DNA of 64,000 nucleotides, taken from contig NZ_VFTG01000008.1 of assembly GCF_006439355.1 (NCBI RefSeq), positions 62,001-126,000 on the forward strand. Reading direction: 5' to 3'. The notes beneath the pieces are model-generated. The model did no database searches. It had not been told where the DNA came from and saw only the letters and a program-made list of their open reading frames with translations. The position numbers and the translations under genes are program-made. The stretch comes from Mesorhizobium sp. B4-1-3. GTDB lineage: Bacteria; Pseudomonadota; Alphaproteobacteria; Rhizobiales; Rhizobiaceae. This document shows, piece by piece, positions 50,371 through 58,448 of the stretch (position 1 is the stretch's first letter; each line of letters opens with the position of its first letter).

Positions 50371-51078
50371 ATGGGTTTCTTCGACTTCGGCACGATTTTC
50401 TTTTTGATTGCGGCGGTTGTGATCTTTTTCCAGCTGCGCAACGTGCTCGGACGTCGCACCGGAAACGAGCGCCCGCCCTTCGATCCCTATTCGGCGAGCC
50501 GCACGCGCGAGGCCGACGCGGCGCAAAAGCCGGAAAACGTCGTGTCGCTGCCGCGCAAGCGCGCGCCGGGCGAAACCGCGGCCGAGACCTATGCCGCGAT
50601 CGACGCCTTCGCCAAGCCCGACACCGACCTCAACAGGGGCCTGCGCACGATCAAGGACAACGATCCGTCCTTCGATCCCAAGACCTTCGTCGACGGCGCC
50701 AAGATGGCCTATGAGATGATCGTCATGGCCTATGCCGACGGCGACCGTAAGACGCTGAAGAACCTCCTGTCGCGCGAAGTCTATGACGGCTTCGTCGCCG
50801 CGATCGGCGAACGCGAGGCGAAGTCGGAGAAGATCCAATCCTCCTTCGTCGGCATCGACAAGGCCGACATCGTCGCCGCCGAGATGAAGGGCTCGGAAGC
50901 GCATATCACGCTGCGCGTCGTCTCCGAGCTGATCTCGGCGACCCGCGACAAGGCCGGCGCCGTCATCGACGGCGATCCCGAGACGGTGGCCGAGGTCAAG
51001 GATGTCTGGACCTTCGCCCGCGACACCCGCTCGCGCGACCCGAATTGGAAGCTCGTCGCCACCGAAGAAGAAGACTAG
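50371..51078 (+). CDS. Tim44/TimA-like domain membrane protein
   Basis: A 235-residue protein: one N-terminal transmembrane helix (FFDFGTIFFLIAAVVIFFQL), a polar linker, then a Tim44-like alpha/beta domain (FDPKTFVDGAKMAYEMIVMA, AYADGDRKTLKNLLSREVYD and DVWTFARDTRSRDPNWKLVA). The domain is related to the mitochondrial import component Tim44; in alphaproteobacteria the protein is thought to bind membranes or help insertion, but this is inference. I chose the ATG at 50371. MltA follows in the same direction. Confidence 0.88.
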   Translation: MGFFDFGTIFFLIAAVVIFFQLRNVLGRRTGNERPPFDPYSASRTREADAAQKPENVVSLPRKRAPGETAAETYAAIDAFAKPDTDLNRGLRTIKDNDPSFDPKTFVDGAKMAYEMIVMAYADGDRKTLKNLLSREVYDGFVAAIGEREAKSEKIQSSFVGIDKADIVAAEMKGSEAHITLRVVSELISATRDKAGAVIDGDPETVAEVKDVWTFARDTRSRDPNWKLVATEEED

Positions 51079-51080
51079 AT

Positions 51081-51130
51081 CTGGAGCATGATGCCGAAAA
51101 GTGTTGTGCGGTTTTCGGGTGACATCATCC
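51081..51130. repeat. Dispersed repeat copy before mltA
   Basis: gagcatgatgccgaaaagtg, then tgcggttttcgggtgacatcat, forms a hairpin. The real mltA start lies downstream of it. Confidence 0.55.
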
Positions 51131-51154
51131 GCCTCTAACCGGCGGGGCTCGGTC

Positions 51155-52258
51155 GTGCCGCTCTCTCCCTCATTCAGCGAAAAATCTTTTGATGACCTGC
51201 CCGGCTGGAGCGGGGATGACCATGCCACCGCCTTCGCCGCGTTTCGCCGCTCGGCTTTCCACGCGCCGGTAAAACCCTACCGCACCGGATCGCTCGGCGT
51301 CGATTTCAATGCCTTTGCCGAGGCTTATGCCGAGGCGCGCGCCGTCTCGGCGCCGAGCCGGTTGCAGGCGCGATCCTTCTTCGAACGGCATTTCGTGCCG
51401 ATGCTGGTGAGGGCCGAAAACGGATCGGGTCTCGTGACCGGCTTCTATGAGCCGGAGGTCGAGGCCTCGCCGGTCAGGACCGAGCGGTTCACCGTGCCGT
51501 TGCTGTCCCGTCCCGCCGACCTGATCGATATCGATGACAGCAACCGACCGGCCGGCTTGGATGCCTATCTGGCCTTCGCCCGCCGGACGGATGGTGTTCC
51601 GGTCGAATATTTCGACCGTGGCGAAATCGATCGCGGTGCGCTCGCCGGCCAGAACCTCGAAATCGCCTGGCTCGCCGAGAAGGTCGATGCTTTCTTCGTT
51701 CATGTGCAAGGCGCGGCGCGCCTGAAGATGACCGACGGCAGGCTCATCCGCGTCACCTATGCCGCGAAATCGGGCCAGCGCTTCACCGGGCCGGGCAAGA
51801 TCTTGAGCGAGCTCGGCGAAATCCCGCTGGAAAGGGTGACGATGCAGTCGATCCGCGCCTGGTTCAAGGCGCATCCGGAGCGGGTCGACGAGATCCTCTG
51901 GCAGAACCGCTCCTACATCTTCTTCCGCGAGGCCGCGGTCGACGATGCGGCGCTTGGGCCTATCGCCGCCGCCAAGGTGCCGCTGACGCCGGGGCGCTCC
52001 GTCGCGGTCGACCGCCTGCTTCACACTTTCGGCACGCCCTTCTACATCGACGCGCCGACGCTCACCGCCTTCGATGAAAAACCGTTCCGGCGGCTGATGA
52101 TCGCGCAGGACACCGGCTCGGCCATCACCGGACCCGCGCGCGGCGACCTCTTCGCCGGCTCCGGCGACGCGGCCGGCGAGATCGCCGGCGTGGTCCGCGA
52201 CGCGGCCGATTTCTATGCGCTGGTGCCGCGCGCGCTTCTGAATGGAGCGACAAGGTGA
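51155..52258 (+). CDS. mltA: MltA-domain lytic murein transglycosylase
   Basis: A 367-residue MltA: LVTGFYEPEVEASPVRTERF, then the SGQRFTGPGKILSELGEIP segment, VDEILWQNRSYIFF and the 3D domain AQDTGSAITGPARGDLFAGSG with the catalytic Asp region. It cleaves peptidoglycan glycan strands to 1,6-anhydro ends. I chose the GTG at 51155, since the frame upstream is repeat sequence. No signal peptide or lipobox is visible at this start, which is unusual. Its stop overlaps the smr start as GTGA. Confidence 0.88.
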   Translation: MPLSPSFSEKSFDDLPGWSGDDHATAFAAFRRSAFHAPVKPYRTGSLGVDFNAFAEAYAEARAVSAPSRLQARSFFERHFVPMLVRAENGSGLVTGFYEPEVEASPVRTERFTVPLLSRPADLIDIDDSNRPAGLDAYLAFARRTDGVPVEYFDRGEIDRGALAGQNLEIAWLAEKVDAFFVHVQGAARLKMTDGRLIRVTYAAKSGQRFTGPGKILSELGEIPLERVTMQSIRAWFKAHPERVDEILWQNRSYIFFREAAVDDAALGPIAAAKVPLTPGRSVAVDRLLHTFGTPFYIDAPTLTAFDEKPFRRLMIAQDTGSAITGPARGDLFAGSGDAAGEIAGVVRDAADFYALVPRALLNGATR

Positions 52259-52779
52259 GCCGCCGCGACGATCATCTCAGCGACGACGATCGCATCCTGT
52301 GGAGCCTGGTGGCGCGCTCGGCCCGGCCGCTGAAAGGCAAGACCGCCGTCGAGATCCCCGACATCGTCGAGCCGAAACCGGAGCCCCCGCGACCTGCCGC
52401 CAATGGCGTTCCGGCCGCTGCCGTCAAGCCGAAGACGCCGCATGTCTCGCATTCGCTCGACGACCAGACGCTGCACAAGTTGAAGAAGGGCCGGCTGCCG
52501 ATCGAAGGCCGCGTCGACCTGCACGGCATGACTCAAGACGAGGCCTATTCGCTGCTGCTCACCTTCCTGAACCGCGCGCATGCCGGCGGCATCCGCTATG
52601 TGCTGATCATCACCGGCAAGGGTTCGTCCTCGGGCGGCGACGGCATCCTGCGCCGCGCCGTTCCGGCCTGGCTGTCGACGCCCGCCTTCCGGCACCTCGT
52701 CTCCAGCCACGATCACGCCGCGCGGAACCATGGCGGCTCGGGCGCGCTCTACGTGCGGCTGCGGCGGACGCGTCCATGA
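52255..52779 (+). CDS. Smr-domain protein
   Basis: A 174-residue protein: N-terminal Pro-rich linker (residues 45-70), then an Smr domain with RVDLHGMTQDEAYSLL near residue 85 and VLIITGKGSSSGG near 120. Smr domains are nucleases or nucleic-acid binding modules; isolated small ones in bacteria have unknown substrates. It starts GTG at 52255, overlapping mltA's stop (GTGA), a coupled pair seen widely in Rhizobiales. Confidence 0.9.
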   Translation: MSRRDDHLSDDDRILWSLVARSARPLKGKTAVEIPDIVEPKPEPPRPAANGVPAAAVKPKTPHVSHSLDDQTLHKLKKGRLPIEGRVDLHGMTQDEAYSLLLTFLNRAHAGGIRYVLIITGKGSSSGGDGILRRAVPAWLSTPAFRHLVSSHDHAARNHGGSGALYVRLRRTRP

Positions 52780-52789
52780 ACAGCCTGGT

Positions 52790-53152
52790 ATGACCCCGTT
52801 CGGCGAGAAGCTCAGGGCGTTGCGCGCCGAGCGCGGCGTCAGCCAGAAGGCGATGGCCGAGGCGATCGGCGTCAGCGCCGCCTATCTGTCTGCGCTCGAG
52901 CACGGCCGCCGCGGCGCGCCGACCTGGACGCTGATCCAGAAGATCATCGGCTATTTCAACATCATCTGGGACGATGCCGAGGATCTTGCCCGCCTCGCCG
53001 AAAGCTCACACCCCAGGGTCAGGATCGACACGTCCGGCCTGTCGCCGGCGGCGACCGAGCTGGCCAACCTCCTGGCCGAAAGCATCGAGAAGCTGGACGA
53101 GGCGGAATTGCGGAAAATCACGGCGTTGGTTCGTGCGGCGCTGAAGCGATAA
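52790..53152 (+). CDS. Small XRE-type transcriptional regulator
   Basis: A 120-residue protein with a helix-turn-helix (KLRALRAERGVSQKAMAEAI, then AYLSALEHGRRG) and a helical tail (AATELANLLAESIEKL) for dimerisation. It lies 10 bases after smr, in the same operon. The target is unknown; family members are often plasmid or stress regulators. ATG at 52790. Confidence 0.87.
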   Translation: MTPFGEKLRALRAERGVSQKAMAEAIGVSAAYLSALEHGRRGAPTWTLIQKIIGYFNIIWDDAEDLARLAESSHPRVRIDTSGLSPAATELANLLAESIEKLDEAELRKITALVRAALKR

Positions 53153-53210
53153 CCTGGCGCGCTGACAACAGGTGGCGTTAGCTCGCGAAGAAAAGCAGGG
53201 CCAGCTCCGC

Positions 53211-53828
53211 CTACTGCACCGAGCCGACCAGCACTGCCTGGCCGTCGCGGATCGAGACCCAGCGTCCGGTGTTGTCGATCGCCTGGCGCTTGAGGAAGCG
53301 GTAGCCGGTCGCGTCCCAGGCTTTGACCTTGTCGGTCAGATTGTCGAGCACGTAGTCGCCCTTGTCGGTGCGCACAGTCAGCACGGAATGGCCCTCGCCA
53401 TCGGGCTTGCGCACGACGGTAATCAAAAGGTCGGCCAGCGACATGCCCAGGCGATAGAGCTGGCGCCGCTTTTCCAGCACATAGTCCTCGCAATCGCCAT
53501 AGCCGTCATCCGGATAGGCCCAGACTTCGTCCTTGCCGTAGTGATCGAGGTCGCTCATCGGCTTGACCGCCGCGTTCACCTTGGCGGTCACGTTGATCAG
53601 CCGACGCCACAAGCTGTCCGTCATCTTGGCCGGCTCGAGATCGACCGGATGGATGTTGCATTCGCTCGGATTCAACTTGCAGAAATCGTAATGGCCGATC
53701 GGCTGCGACGTTAGGCCGCCCGTGGTCATGGCGCCCGCCGCCCATGCCGGCACCGCCCAATGCGCAGAGATCGCCAGTCCTGCGGCTGCACACAAACGCA
53801 GAATCCGCGTCATTGCTGAGGAAGTCAT
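53211..53828 (-). CDS. Bacterial transglutaminase-like cysteine proteinase (BTLCP)
   Basis: A 205-residue secreted protein: signal peptide (ILRLCAAAGLAISAHWAVPA, cleavage near AWA), then the DUF920 domain with DDGYGDCEDYVLEKRRQLY giving the catalytic Cys, GEGHSVLTVRT with His and GDYVLDNL with Asp. Members cleave periplasmic targets; rhizobial ones often occur near LapD/G-like systems, but none is visible here. ATG at 53828, preceded by an A-rich promoter region at 53840. Confidence 0.9.
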   Translation of the reverse strand: MTSSAMTRILRLCAAAGLAISAHWAVPAWAAGAMTTGGLTSQPIGHYDFCKLNPSECNIHPVDLEPAKMTDSLWRRLINVTAKVNAAVKPMSDLDHYGKDEVWAYPDDGYGDCEDYVLEKRRQLYRLGMSLADLLITVVRKPDGEGHSVLTVRTDKGDYVLDNLTDKVKAWDATGYRFLKRQAIDNTGRWVSIRDGQAVLVGSVQ

Positions 53829-54013
53829 TGCCCCCGCCCTGTTCTTTATTAACGAAACGTTAAGGGGGATTTACAGTCCGTGTCAATTAGAGACGACGGT
53901 CCGTTTGACGGCATGGTTACCTGGACGAGCCCGTAGCGGCACTTTCGCAACATAGGCATGGGCGCAACACAGCCGGCCGCCGGGCGGCGGCGGAACGAAG
54001 CAGTTTGCGCCGT

Positions 54014-55291
54014 TCAGCTTTTTGCGGAACGGACCAGCTTCGGCTTGGTCGCCACCCGGTGCTGGCACCCATAGCTGGAAATGAAGTCGGCGATGCGCGG
54101 CACGATCTCGGAGCGGAAGCGCGAGCCGTTGAAGACGCCGTAATGGCCGACGGCCGGCTGCATGTAGTGCGCTTTCTTGTCGGCCGGGACGTTGACGCAC
54201 AAATCATGCGCGGCCTGGGTCTGGCCGAGACCGGAAATATCGTCGTTCTCGCCCTCGATGGTCAGCAGCGCGACGTTGCGGATCGCCCTCGGGTCGACCG
54301 GCTCGCCGCGATGCGTCATCTCGCCCTTCGGCAAGGCGCGGCGCACGAACACGGTGTCGACTGTCTGCAGGTAGAACTCCGCCGTCAGATCCATCACCGC
54401 CAGATACTCGTCGTAGAAGTCGCGGTGCTTCTCGGCGCTGTCGCCGTCATGCTTCACAAGGTGCATGAAGAAGTCCTTGTGGGCGATGATGTGGCGGTCG
54501 AGATTCATGCTCATGAAGCCCGAAAGCTGCAGGAAACCCGGATAAACCTCGCGGCCGAATCCCGGCACCGGCCACGGCGCCTGCATGATGACATTGTCGC
54601 GGAACCAGTCGATGCCTTTCTCCTCGGCCAGAAGATTGACCGCGGTCGGGTTGCGCCGGGTGTCGACCGGACCCCCCATCAGCGTCATGGTCGAGGGCAC
54701 GAAGGGATCGCCGCGCTTCTCCATCACCGCCACCGCCGCCAGCACCGGCACCGACGGCTGGCACACGGCCATCACATGCGTGTCGCGGCCAAGCGCGTGG
54801 AACATCTCGATGACGTAGTCGATATAGTCGTCGAGATCGAAGCTGCCTTGCGAGACCGGCACCATGCGAGCGTCGACCCAGTCGGTGATGTGCACGTCGG
54901 CATAAGGCAGCATCGCCTCGACCGTGCCGCGCAGCAGCGTCGCGTAATGGCCCGACATCGGCGCCACGATCAGAAGCTTCGGGTCGGGCTTGCGGCCGGC
55001 CGGCAGCGCGCGCTCGAAACGGATGAGGTTGCAGAAGGGCTTCGACCAGACCGTTTTTTCCGTGACGGCGACGTTCTTCCAGTCGACCACGGCCTTGTCC
55101 AGGCCGAATTGCGGCTTGCCGTAGCGACGTGTGGTGCGCTCGAAGAGTTCAGCGGCCGCGGCCACCGAGCGGCCGAAGGGCGTGTGGGAAATCGGATTGA
55201 GCGGGTTGGAGTAGAAGAGTCGCACCGCGTCGGCATAGAGGCGCGCGGGCTGCAGCGCCGCATGGTTCATTTCGTAGAGCTGGTAGAACAT
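54014..55291 (-). CDS. phaZ: Intracellular polyhydroxyalkanoate depolymerase PhaZ
   Basis: A 425-residue alpha/beta-hydrolase: IVAPMSGHYATLLRGTVEAM, the active-site segment VMAVCQPSVPVLAAVAVM with Cys177 replacing the usual Ser, and MTLMGGPVDTRRNPTAVN. Mobilisation of intracellular PHB granules is the role in rhizobia and Ralstonia. A Cys nucleophile in this position is the known trait of the family. The ATG is at 55291; the upstream region has two palindromes at 55369-55391 that may bind a regulator. Confidence 0.93.
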   Translation of the reverse strand: MFYQLYEMNHAALQPARLYADAVRLFYSNPLNPISHTPFGRSVAAAAELFERTTRRYGKPQFGLDKAVVDWKNVAVTEKTVWSKPFCNLIRFERALPAGRKPDPKLLIVAPMSGHYATLLRGTVEAMLPYADVHITDWVDARMVPVSQGSFDLDDYIDYVIEMFHALGRDTHVMAVCQPSVPVLAAVAVMEKRGDPFVPSTMTLMGGPVDTRRNPTAVNLLAEEKGIDWFRDNVIMQAPWPVPGFGREVYPGFLQLSGFMSMNLDRHIIAHKDFFMHLVKHDGDSAEKHRDFYDEYLAVMDLTAEFYLQTVDTVFVRRALPKGEMTHRGEPVDPRAIRNVALLTIEGENDDISGLGQTQAAHDLCVNVPADKKAHYMQPAVGHYGVFNGSRFRSEIVPRIADFISSYGCQHRVATKPKLVRSAKS

Positions 55292-55368
55292 CGCGAACCC
55301 CGCTGCCGTCCGAAGACCAAAGGGACGACGGACAGCGCCGAGCCTTGAATGTCTCCCGGCGAGGTTAA

Positions 55369-55391
55369 CAACATATTGTTGCGTTGCAACA
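55369..55391. promoter_or_regulatory. Overlapping palindromes upstream of phaZ
   Basis: caaca-tat-tgttg overlaps tgttgc-gtt-gcaaca, about 80 bases before the phaZ ATG. The TTGC/GCAA core resembles motifs reported for PHB regulators of the PhaR type. Assignment is inference. Confidence 0.45.
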
Positions 55392-55637
55392 CGTCATTTT
55401 GTCTGACGAATGCATTTTGGTCCAAACTGTTGAAAATCGGCCGTTGGAGCCGGAGCCGGCTCAATGTGCGCTGCAGAAATGTGAAGGATATGTGTCCGGC
55501 CCTCATGCCGGACACCGCCCACGATCCGGGACCCGCAGGCTTGCCTTGGATCGTGGTGCGAGAGCTAGAGCGTGGTGCCAAAAAAGCGCGAGCCGGCTCG
55601 AACGAGCCCCGTGCTCCGTCTTCAATTCACAGCCGGA
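55392..55637. other. phaZ-rlpA intergenic segment
   Basis: Contains an imperfect inverted repeat ccacgatcc / ggatcgtgg at about 55518-55560 and an agagcgtggtgccaaaaaagcg repeat-like stretch. No gene seen. Confidence 0.4.
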
Positions 55638-56000
55638 TCAGACGAGCGCCATGCAGACGGCGGTGTGGCCCGAACCGATGAAACCGAGCTGGGAGGCGGC
55701 GCCGCGGGACAGATCCAGCATGCGTCCCCTCACGAACGGACCGCGATCGTTGATGCGAACGACGACGCTGCGGCCGTTGTTCTTGTTGGTAACCTTGAGC
55801 TTGGTGCCGAAGGGGAGCGAGCGGTGGGCGGCGGTCAGCGCCGAGGGGTTCATGCGTTCCCCCGAGGCGGTTTTGGAATGCAGCGCATACCAGGAAGCGC
55901 GGCCGCACTGCGCGGCGGCCGAGGAGGCGGACGAAGCGCCAGCCATCAGGCCAGCCGCGATCGTTACCGCGACGAGCGCGGTCCGGTTGGTTTTCTTCAT
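55638..56000 (-). CDS. RlpA-like septal ring protein (small form)
   Basis: A 120-residue secreted protein: signal peptide ([20 protein letters not shown]), then an RlpA double-psi beta-barrel with [20 protein letters not shown] and [37 protein letters not shown]. It lacks a SPOR domain and a lipobox, so it is the small form and lytic transglycosylase activity is not certain. ATG at 56000. Confidence 0.88.
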   Translation of the reverse strand: MKKTNRTALVAVTIAAGLMAGASSASSAAAQCGRASWYALHSKTASGERMNPSALTAAHRSLPFGTKLKVTNKNNGRSVVVRINDRGPFVRGRMLDLSRGAASQLGFIGSGHTAVCMALV

Positions 56001-56308
56001 GCTTTGGGGAAGGCTCCGTTGATCGAATAGCCCCGCCTAAGTGCCGAATGAGGCGGGAAATGCGGCATCGATCTGGCGGTTCCATGGCGGCGTCACACGT
56101 TTGGAGTCGCCGCGAAACAGTTTGTCATGATATTTCCGCAGCCGGGGAGGTGTATTGTTCATGAATATCGGACCGGCATCCGGGACGTTCCGGGCAAGAT
56201 CTGTCCCTTAAGATTGCAGTACAGGGGAACCGGACTATTTCGATTCCTGGCGTCTTTTGTCTGCGCCCTGTCACCGCTCGGGATCGACTTTTAGAGAGGG
56301 TCCAGCCG

Positions 56309-56494
56309 ATGCGATTGATCAGGCTTGTGCTGGCGCTGATCGTGTTGGCCGTCGGTGCGCTGTGGGCGCTGCAAGGCCTCGGCCTCGTCAAGGGCAGCTT
56401 CATGACCGGCCAGACGCAATGGCTCTATGTCGGCGTCGTCACCATGCTGGCCGGCGTGGTCGGGCTGCGCTGGGCGAACCGCTCGCGCACCTGA
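56309..56494 (+). CDS. Small two-helix membrane protein
   Basis: A 61-residue protein with two hydrophobic segments (LIRLVLALIVLAVGALWAL and LYVGVVTMLAGVVGL) and a short basic tail. It begins ATG at 56309, and the ribosome site GAGAGGG lies upstream. I do not recognise the family. No neighbour suggests a role. Confidence 0.65.
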   Translation: MRLIRLVLALIVLAVGALWALQGLGLVKGSFMTGQTQWLYVGVVTMLAGVVGLRWANRSRT

Positions 56495-56869
56495 CCTTGC
56501 GATCTGGGATTGGTGATCTGGGATTGAGGCCGCCCATAGCCGCGTTTAGCAGGGCCTAAAGGCATTCCAGGGCTTTCGCGTCGCGCCGTTTCGTTGCCGT
56601 ATGGATGATGACGCCGTCGGATACCGTTCGAACGAAAATTCTCCAATCAGGCCGTGCAGGCAAAACCATGCTTCAAAGAGCGAGGCAATTGGAACTCTGG
56701 TTTCGTGCCTGGCTCGTTTAGTATAGTAATCTTGTCAACATTGGGAGTGAGAGAACGATGCGCAGCCTTCCGAACACCGTTCCGGCCATCGCCGCCGGCG
56801 GCCTGCGGCCGAGACCACCGGCGGCGATGGCGGCGCGCTGATCGCTCGACGAAACTTCGGTTAGCAGTC
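56495..56869. other. Leader region of the FAD/NAD(P) gene with hairpin and short ORF
   Basis: This 375-base gap has a repeat fragment (about 56560), an AT-rich promoter-like stretch (tagtatagtaatc, near 56718), GGGAG, a 27-codon ORF at 56758-56841 and a perfect 14-bp inverted repeat (56785-56798 with 56818-56831) inside that ORF. Confidence 0.55.
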
Positions 56870-58210
56870 ATGGTTGGACGCGCCAATTCCATCATCATTG
56901 TCGGCGGCGGCGCCAGCGGCGTCGTGCTGGCCGCGCATCTGCTCAAATCGCCCAATCCCGACCTGCGCGTCACGCTGATCGAGAAGCGGCCGCATTTCGG
57001 CCAGGGCATGGCCTATTCGACGCTGCTTTCGGCGCATGTGCTCAACGTCAACGCCTCCGGCATGAGCGCTTACGCCGACGACCCCACCCATTTCGCCCGC
57101 TGGGTGCTGGAGCGCGGCCTGGCCAAGCCGGACCAGGGACCGTTCTATGCGCCGCGCAGCCTCTATGCCCGCTATCTGCAGGACGTTCTCGAGGGTCTGG
57201 AAGAACGCGAGCGCGAGACCGGCCGTCTCCGGCTGATCCGCGAGGAGAGCCTTTCCATCTCGCCGACCCCGTCGGGCGTCGAGGTGGCCTTGGCCAACGG
57301 CACCAGCGTCGTAGCGCATCTCGCCGTTCTGGCCACCGGCCATGACGAGCAGCCCGGTGCCTTCCAGGGCCATGCCATCCGCATGGGGTCGGAGGCCGAT
57401 ACGGCGCTCGATCCTGAGGCCGCCGTCCTGTTGCTCGGCACGGGCTTGAGCATGGTCGACGCGTTTCTCTCGCTGGAACAGCGCGGCCACCGCGGCGAGA
57501 TCGTCGCGGTGTCGCGGCGCGGCCTGCTGCCGTCGCCGCATCGCAAGGGCAACCCGATCAAGCTCGATATCGCCGACATCCCGCTCGGCACCCAGCTCTC
57601 CTACTTCGTCGCCTGGTTCCGCAATCTGATCCGCGAGACCCAGAAGGCCGGCGGCGACTGGCGCGACGTGGTCGATGGCCTGCGGCCCTTCAACCAGACG
57701 ATCTGGCAGAACTGGCCGTCCTCGGCAAAACGCCGCTTCGTCGAGCACACCAAGGCCTGGTGGGACATCCACCGCCACCGCATGGCGCCGGAGGTCTACG
57801 GGCGCGTCACCGAAGCGGTGAGCTCGGGCCGCATCCGTCTCGTCGCCGGGCGTGTGATGGACATAGAACCGAACGATGGCTTCGTCGTGAAAATCCAGGC
57901 ACGCGGCACGCAGGATATCGAGACCCTGGAGGTCGCCCGCCTCTATGATTGCATGGGCATTGCCCGCGACATTTCGAGGACGTCGAACGGCGTCGTGCGC
58001 GCGCTGCTCGAGCGCGGCCTGGCGCGGCCCGATCCGCTGCGCCTCGGTCTCGACGTCACCGCCAAATGCGAGCTGATCGCGGCTGACGGGACAGTGTCGT
58101 CGAAGCTGCTCGCCGTCGGCCCGCTGACGCGCGGCACCTTCTTCGAGATCGACGCCATTCCGGATATCCGCGTGCAAAGCGCCAAGCTCGGCAAGCAGCT
58201 GCTGGGGTGA
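56870..58210 (+). CDS. FAD/NAD(P)-binding oxidoreductase
   Basis: A 446-residue protein: FAD-type motif SIIIVGGGASGVVLAAHLL near residue 7, FGQGMAYSTLLSAHVLNVNA near 50, then VLLLGTGLSMVDAFLSL and ARLYDCMGIARDI. It fits the NAD_binding_9 (PF13454-like) family often seen in bacterial auxiliary oxidoreductases. Substrate unknown. ATG at 56870; the longer frame upstream includes the leader hairpin and seems not coding. It lies before the transsulfuration pair but 239 bases away, so cotranscription is uncertain. Confidence 0.85.
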   Translation: MVGRANSIIIVGGGASGVVLAAHLLKSPNPDLRVTLIEKRPHFGQGMAYSTLLSAHVLNVNASGMSAYADDPTHFARWVLERGLAKPDQGPFYAPRSLYARYLQDVLEGLEERERETGRLRLIREESLSISPTPSGVEVALANGTSVVAHLAVLATGHDEQPGAFQGHAIRMGSEADTALDPEAAVLLLGTGLSMVDAFLSLEQRGHRGEIVAVSRRGLLPSPHRKGNPIKLDIADIPLGTQLSYFVAWFRNLIRETQKAGGDWRDVVDGLRPFNQTIWQNWPSSAKRRFVEHTKAWWDIHRHRMAPEVYGRVTEAVSSGRIRLVAGRVMDIEPNDGFVVKIQARGTQDIETLEVARLYDCMGIARDISRTSNGVVRALLERGLARPDPLRLGLDVTAKCELIAADGTVSSKLLAVGPLTRGTFFEIDAIPDIRVQSAKLGKQLLG

Positions 58211-58229
58211 ATTTCTGCCGAGGTCGGCA

Positions 58230-58262
58230 CTCTACGGCGCCCCCCTCTGCCCTGCCGGCCAG
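58230..58262. repeat. Short GC-rich repeat
   Basis: cggcgcccccctctgccctg with gccggccagagg resembles the REP-like units elsewhere. The 58211-58448 gap shows no gene. Confidence 0.4.
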
Positions 58263-58448
58263 AGGATAGATCGCAGCTGAAATTCCATTCCTCCACTCGC
58301 CGCCGGATTGGCACGATCTATCTTCTTTCCCGATGAAAAGGGCTGGAAAAGACAGGGCGCGCGATGCGCGAAACCGGAATGGCTTTCCGCGGCCTGCCGC
58401 GCGAGATTGCCAGGATCCGCCTCGAACTGCTTCGATGGAGCATTCAAG

